Assembly: GCA_021160245.1 (NCBI GenBank)
Contig: JAGHCW010000158.1
Coordinates: 1-18,099, forward strand
Source of the DNA: a bacterium
GTDB taxonomy: Bacteria; B130-G9
Length of the DNA: 18,099 bases
Direction: 5' to 3'
Positions 14,929 to 18,099 of the stretch are shown piece after piece. The translations under genes and the position numbers were made by a program. The notes beneath the pieces are model-generated. The model did not search any database. It was not told where the DNA came from and saw only the letters and a list, made by a program, of their open reading frames with translations. The first letter of the stretch is position 1. Each line of letters starts with the position of its first letter.

Positions 14929-16134
14929 CTACCCCATCTTTAATCTTGAATTGAAATAGAGGCCAAACGCCTTCTTCATCGCGTTAAGCTTCATGCGCTT
15001 GAGCCGATATTCTTTGGGATTCTCAAGGAAATATCGCCCCTCCTCGGGCAGCATAACCATGCTTACCTTGATATTCGGAGCGATGCCAATCGGCAGACCT
15101 CGCTCCATACAACGCCTGTATGATGCGGCAAATATCGGGGCCATGTCCTCGGCTTTTGGCGGAGGCACATTCTCGTAATCCGTGCCCGCAAGCGGCCGGA
15201 AGACACAGACCGTCGGAACTGCGCCAACGCCCGTTATCCAATCGATTGCCTCAAGCGTCGAGGCCGGGGATTCAAGCCCCGCGATTATCTCGCCATTCGT
15301 GGTGTCAAAAGACCGCGCACAGTATTCGATTGCATCTAGATATCGCTTCAGTCCAACGTATTCGCTTTTTCCGGGGCAAACCTCCCGAAGGCGATTCTCA
15401 TCGAAGAGCTCAAAACAGAAAGAGATGTTGTTCACGCCCATTTTCTTCAGCTCGTCATATCGCTTCAGGTCGGGATGCGCCGGCGTCTGAACACCAATCA
15501 GAAGCCCCGTTCTATCATGAACCGCCCGAATAAAAGGCTCAAGGTCGTCAAGATACGTGTCGCCCTTCTGATAGCCCGTATTGAAGTGAACAAATGTTAT
15601 CCCGGCATCGCGCCTCGCCGCGAGGACAGTCTCCAGGACGTCATCCACCGATTTCTCCAGCGCCTCCTCCCTCCCCAGGTTCAGGCCAACTGAGCAGAAC
15701 TTGCAGTTCTGTCTCGGCGACAACGTCCAGTAATAGCACATTTTTGTCGGATATATGCCGAGATAGGTCCCCTGCAAGACGCCAATCTGGGACATAAGCT
15801 TGCCGCTGCTCGTCCTTTGGGCATAGAAGGCCGGCCGAGCTGGAAGCGACACCTCAAACCGCGCCTCGCCATCGTGCTTCAGGATGTATTTGCCATCTTC
15901 CCTGTGCAGGCAATAGGGTGAGTTCTCAGCAAACGCCTCAACAACAGGAGCATTCACCCAGACATCGTCCGGCAGGATCATCTCCAGCCCACTGCCTAGG
16001 CCGGCTCGCGTCCTCTGAATAGGCCTCGCGTCGGCCTCAAGATCGCAGCTCGGATCGAGGCGCAAGCCTTTGCAGAAAAGATCGAGCTTCGTCCAGCCCG
16101 GGTTTTTAGCGCTGATTACCTTTTCGCCTTTCAT
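14929..16134 (-). CDS. Radical SAM enzyme with non-standard CX10CX2C cluster motif, function unknown
   Basis: A 401-residue protein that looks like a radical SAM enzyme, using a 4Fe-4S cluster and S-adenosylmethionine to start radical chemistry. The only plausible cluster ligands are C133, C144 and C147 in KMCYYWTLSPRQNCKFCSVG, giving CX10CX2C instead of the canonical CX3CX2C. After it come barrel-like segments: VHFNTGYQKGDTYLDDLEPF (where the SAM-binding region is expected), LIGVQTPAHP, NNISFCFELFDENRLREVCP and EIIAGLESPASTLEAIDWIT. About 120 residues precede the cluster, more than usual. I recognise no characterised subfamily. ATG 16134 has AGGAG three bases upstream, which overlaps the permease stop, and it ends six bases before the dehydrogenase gene. 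So it sits in a tight run with an ABC-2 exporter permease and a dehydrogenase, and may make or modify an exported compound; that is inference. Confidence 0.8.
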   Translation of the reverse strand: MKGEKVISAKNPGWTKLDLFCKGLRLDPSCDLEADARPIQRTRAGLGSGLEMILPDDVWVNAPVVEAFAENSPYCLHREDGKYILKHDGEARFEVSLPARPAFYAQRTSSGKLMSQIGVLQGTYLGIYPTKMCYYWTLSPRQNCKFCSVGLNLGREEALEKSVDDVLETVLAARRDAGITFVHFNTGYQKGDTYLDDLEPFIRAVHDRTGLLIGVQTPAHPDLKRYDELKKMGVNNISFCFELFDENRLREVCPGKSEYVGLKRYLDAIEYCARSFDTTNGEIIAGLESPASTLEAIDWITGVGAVPTVCVFRPLAGTDYENVPPPKAEDMAPIFAASYRRCMERGLPIGIAPNIKVSMVMLPEEGRYFLENPKEYRLKRMKLNAMKKAFGLYFNSRLKMG

Positions 16135-16140
16135 GAGCTC

Positions 16141-16944
16141 CTACAGTTCCTTAGCGAAGTTCTTCTGCAGCTTTTGGAATACGAATTGGCCAATCACAAG
16201 CGCAAGCACGGAGGAGACAATGGCTACCGGGACGGCAACTTTGAGGACTGTTGCGGACTCGGCCTCAAAAAGCGCGTGGCGATATAGCGTGATGATCGAC
16301 GCCATTGGATTCATTAGATACAGCGGAAACAGATGCGACCAACCCTTCGCCGCCATCCCGTCTTGAACCATGTGAAGTGGATAAAATATGGGCGTGCCGT
16401 AAAACCAAACGAATAGCACGATCTCTATTAGATTGCCGATGTCGCGGAACATCACGTTTGTAGCGGCCAGAAAGAGCCCAATCCCCAGCGTGAAGACCAG
16501 ATGGACTATCAGTATTAGCGGCAGAAAGGCCCAGTTCCAAGAGACTCGGCCATAAGCCGCCAGAAACGGCAGCACAACGCAGAGACCGAGTATGAAATTG
16601 ACGAGGCAGGAGAGGATGCTCGAAATCGGGAATATCTCCCTTGGGAGCATGACCTTCTTGATCAGGTTCGAGTTGTGAATGATCGATGTAGAGGCCTGTG
16701 AGAGCGATTGCTGGAAAAATACCCAGGGCATTATCCCGCAGAGCAAAAAGAGAGCAAAGTCATCCTGCTTGATCCGAATGATCAGGCTGAAGACAATGCT
16801 GAAGACGATCGCCGTAACCAGGGGATTTAAAAGCGCATACAAAAAACCCAGATAGGAGCCGCGATACCGAACCTTCAACTCCTTGACGACCAGGCTATAA
16901 ACTATCTCGTGGTCCTTCGCTATTTTTATGAACCTGCGTATCAT
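16141..16944 (-). CDS. ABC-2 type transporter permease (polysaccharide/O-antigen export, Wzm-like)
   Basis: Inner-membrane permease of the ABC-2 family that exports lipid-linked polysaccharide or related polymers. The 267-residue protein opens with an amphipathic stretch and the typical KELKVRYRGSYLGFLYALLN (21-40), followed by about six membrane helices (about 39-60, 65-82, 110-132, 141-162, 173-195, 236-258). It has the CGIMPWVFFQQSLSQASTSI and RDIGNLIEIVLFVWFYGTPI motifs of RfbA/TagG/Wzm permeases. Such permeases need an ATPase partner (Wzt/TagH), normally the next gene; here the next gene is the radical SAM enzyme instead. ATG 16944 has no strong ribosome-binding site. The next gene starts six bases after its stop. 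A weak promoter may lie at 16987-17015. Confidence 0.9.
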   Translation of the reverse strand: MIRRFIKIAKDHEIVYSLVVKELKVRYRGSYLGFLYALLNPLVTAIVFSIVFSLIIRIKQDDFALFLLCGIMPWVFFQQSLSQASTSIIHNSNLIKKVMLPREIFPISSILSCLVNFILGLCVVLPFLAAYGRVSWNWAFLPLILIVHLVFTLGIGLFLAATNVMFRDIGNLIEIVLFVWFYGTPIFYPLHMVQDGMAAKGWSHLFPLYLMNPMASIITLYRHALFEAESATVLKVAVPVAIVSSVLALVIGQFVFQKLQKNFAKEL

Positions 16945-16986
16945 CCCGGCATCCGCCCCGATTCTGTTTTTGATAAATCGATCAAT

Positions 16987-17015
16987 AGACTAATCTCGCA
17001 GCTTGATGCCGTCAA
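16987..17015 (-). promoter_or_regulatory. Possible promoter of the permease-radical SAM run
   Basis: Minus-strand TTGACG (17010-17015), 17-base spacer, then TAGTCT (16987-16992). The -35 is good and the -10 poor (three of six). It is correctly placed 43 bases upstream of the permease start. Confidence 0.35.
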
Positions 17016-17056
17016 GGAAGCGCGGTCTTAATCGGAAGATCGGACTGTATGAGGGA

Positions 17057-17117
17057 TCCACTAAGAACACAAAGGGCCACTAAGTTTTTTCTTTGTGTAT
17101 CCTATGCTCTTCGTGGA
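17057..17117. repeat. Long imperfect inverted repeat
   Basis: Two arms of about 27 bases, separated by TTTTTT, are imperfect reverse complements. The left arm contains TCCACTAAGAACACAAAG (17057-17074) and the right arm ends CTCTTCGTGGA. The inner part ACACAAAG/CTTTGTGT (17067-17074 and 17091-17098) pairs perfectly, and CCACTAAG occurs twice in the left arm (17058-17065 and 17077-17084). It can fold on either strand. It looks like a dispersed intergenic repeat element, and could also act as a transcript-end hairpin for the gene at 17238. Confidence 0.55.
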
Positions 17118-17237
17118 ATACACTCTCTAATAAGTCCAGCGAAAGTCCATCTTACACCAGATGACGGCATGGAAATGATGGGTGGCGGCGAGTTTTTCTG
17201 CCAAGAGAATGGGAGCCAATCCTGATTCAGCTGGCAA

Positions 17238-18099
17238 TTATTTTCGCATAGACGGTTGTCTCCGAATGCACATCGCGCCAAGGAAGGGAATTGCATCCGC
17301 ATCAACTAGCCCCGTCGTGATTCTGGTGACTTTTCCCGCTGCAAGCCAGTCAAGTTGATGTCGCAGCATGAAAGTCGCCTGTCCCGCCTGAATTTCCTTC
17401 ACGGCCCTACCGGCAGGACTTTGACTGCCCTCTCGATACCACTCCAGCCACGCGCTCCCTGACGGCAACTGGTTCGGCTGCTTGAATCCAACGGATATTA
17501 GATCATAGACCGCCGTATCCAATGGGGCGTCCTCGGTCTCGAGGCCTCCGACGGCCTTCTGGTCGATGGCGCAGGTTACAAACCTCGCTCCCGACTCGCC
17601 GCGCGGACCGTTGAACGCAAACGACAGGATATCTGGCCGAGGTATCAAGTAAGAGTTCCGCTTCGTCTTAAGGAGGTCCTCGACGTCATCACGGCGAGTA
17701 ATCTCCCCGTCGGCCTGTCCTATTACAACAAGATCACCCAGAGTGATATTTGGAGATTCGGCGATCTTCTCAAGCATGTCTTCAACCAGAACGAAGCGAA
17801 TCTCTCGGCCGGAGGGTAGTTTCAAGAGAGCCCGAACTCGTTCAGCTATGACTGGCGCCCCCTCGTTAAGAAGTTCCGGTTTAGTCACAAGCACTTCGAG
17901 CGGCGCGGTTTGATCGGGCAACCCAGAGGTGAGACTCCCCCCTGGGCCCATGGCCCTCCGACCCGATTTGCACTCCCATGGAAAGTCCATCGCCAAGCCG
18001 AAATGACTGGCCGCGATGAGGGCCACTAGCATGAAGCTTGGGACGCTTGAGGCCCGAAGCCGCCCCTTTCTCCAAGCGTATAGTAGCAGGACGAGCGCC
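17238..18099 (-). CDS. Unrecognised membrane-anchored protein (5' end outside window)
   Basis: The frame is open to the window edge and ends with TAA at 17238, so only the last 286 or so residues are seen. The visible part starts with two hydrophobic stretches, ALVLLLYAW and FMLVALIAASHFGLAM, separated by a basic RKGRLRAS turn. A soluble region of about 240 residues follows, with alternating strands and helices (LEVLVTKPELLNEG, REIRFVLVEDMLEKIAES, LGDLVVIGQADGE, ARFVTCAIDQKAVGG). Orientation relative to the membrane is uncertain. I recognise no domain and no catalytic motif. An ATG at 18032 could serve as an internal start, but the reading frame and hydrophobic character continue upstream. 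It is co-directional with the permease but 293 bases from it, with a repeat element between. Confidence 0.7.
   Translation of the reverse strand, partial: ALVLLLYAWRKGRLRASSVPSFMLVALIAASHFGLAMDFPWECKSGRRAMGPGGSLTSGLPDQTAPLEVLVTKPELLNEGAPVIAERVRALLKLPSGREIRFVLVEDMLEKIAESPNITLGDLVVIGQADGEITRRDDVEDLLKTKRNSYLIPRPDILSFAFNGPRGESGARFVTCAIDQKAVGGLETEDAPLDTAVYDLISVGFKQPNQLPSGSAWLEWYREGSQSPAGRAVKEIQAGQATFMLRHQLDWLAAGKVTRITTGLVDADAIPFLGAMCIRRQPSMRK

Noticed and set aside
17102-17305. Minus-strand 67-codon frame overlapping the end of the unknown protein gene
   Set aside because: It is out of frame with the larger gene, overlaps the inverted repeat, and has no recognisable features.

Overview
The window reads as a chromosomal segment of a diderm (Gram-negative-type) bacterium. 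It carries a tripartite RND efflux pump with a lipoprotein adaptor, an ABC-2 polysaccharide-type exporter permease and a sialic-acid-type synthase, all of which imply an outer membrane and surface glycans. A RemA/DUF370 gene next to gmk, frequent GTG/TTG starts and a mixed gene order suggest an uncultured candidate-phylum lineage. I cannot name the phylum from sequence alone. Every intact gene lies on the minus strand. The only plus-strand gene is a decayed one at the left edge.

Layout (left to right; minus-strand transcription runs right to left). 1-622: remnant of a plus-strand polytopic glycosyltransferase-like gene with a large internal deletion, a frame change and a stop. 721-1710: remA-like gene followed by gmk. 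2061-10253: a long co-directional block in the order rplU, rpmA, obgE, nadD, rsfS, RND adaptor, RND pump, neuB-like. It is headed by a near-consensus promoter (TTGACA, 17 bp, TATATT) at 10297-10325. The nadD/rsfS and rsfS/adaptor pairs overlap at start/stop codons, so the ribosome-assembly genes appear translationally linked to the efflux pump. 10397-11608: M20D amidohydrolase. 11686-12147: nrdR, with an upstream promoter whose -10 region lies inside a NrdR-box-like palindrome, suggesting autoregulation. 12401-16944: a four-gene run of ABC-2 permease, a radical SAM enzyme with unusual cysteine spacing, a 2-hydroxyacid dehydrogenase and a GT39-like membrane glycosyltransferase. The first three are 6 bp apart. 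16945-17237: intergenic DNA with a long imperfect inverted repeat. 17238-18099: 3' part of an unrecognised membrane-anchored protein.

Functional picture: translation and ribosome maturation (L21, L27, Obg, RsfS), nucleotide and cofactor metabolism (Gmk, NadD, NrdR), envelope export and glycan work (RND pump, NeuB, ABC-2 permease, GT39 protein), and two less predictable enzymes (radical SAM, M20D). The most novel-looking items are the radical SAM protein with a CX10CX2C cluster motif in a transport/glycan gene run, the ribosomal-operon-to-efflux coupling, and the NrdR-box promoter. I saw no tRNA, rRNA, CRISPR array or recognisable transposase.
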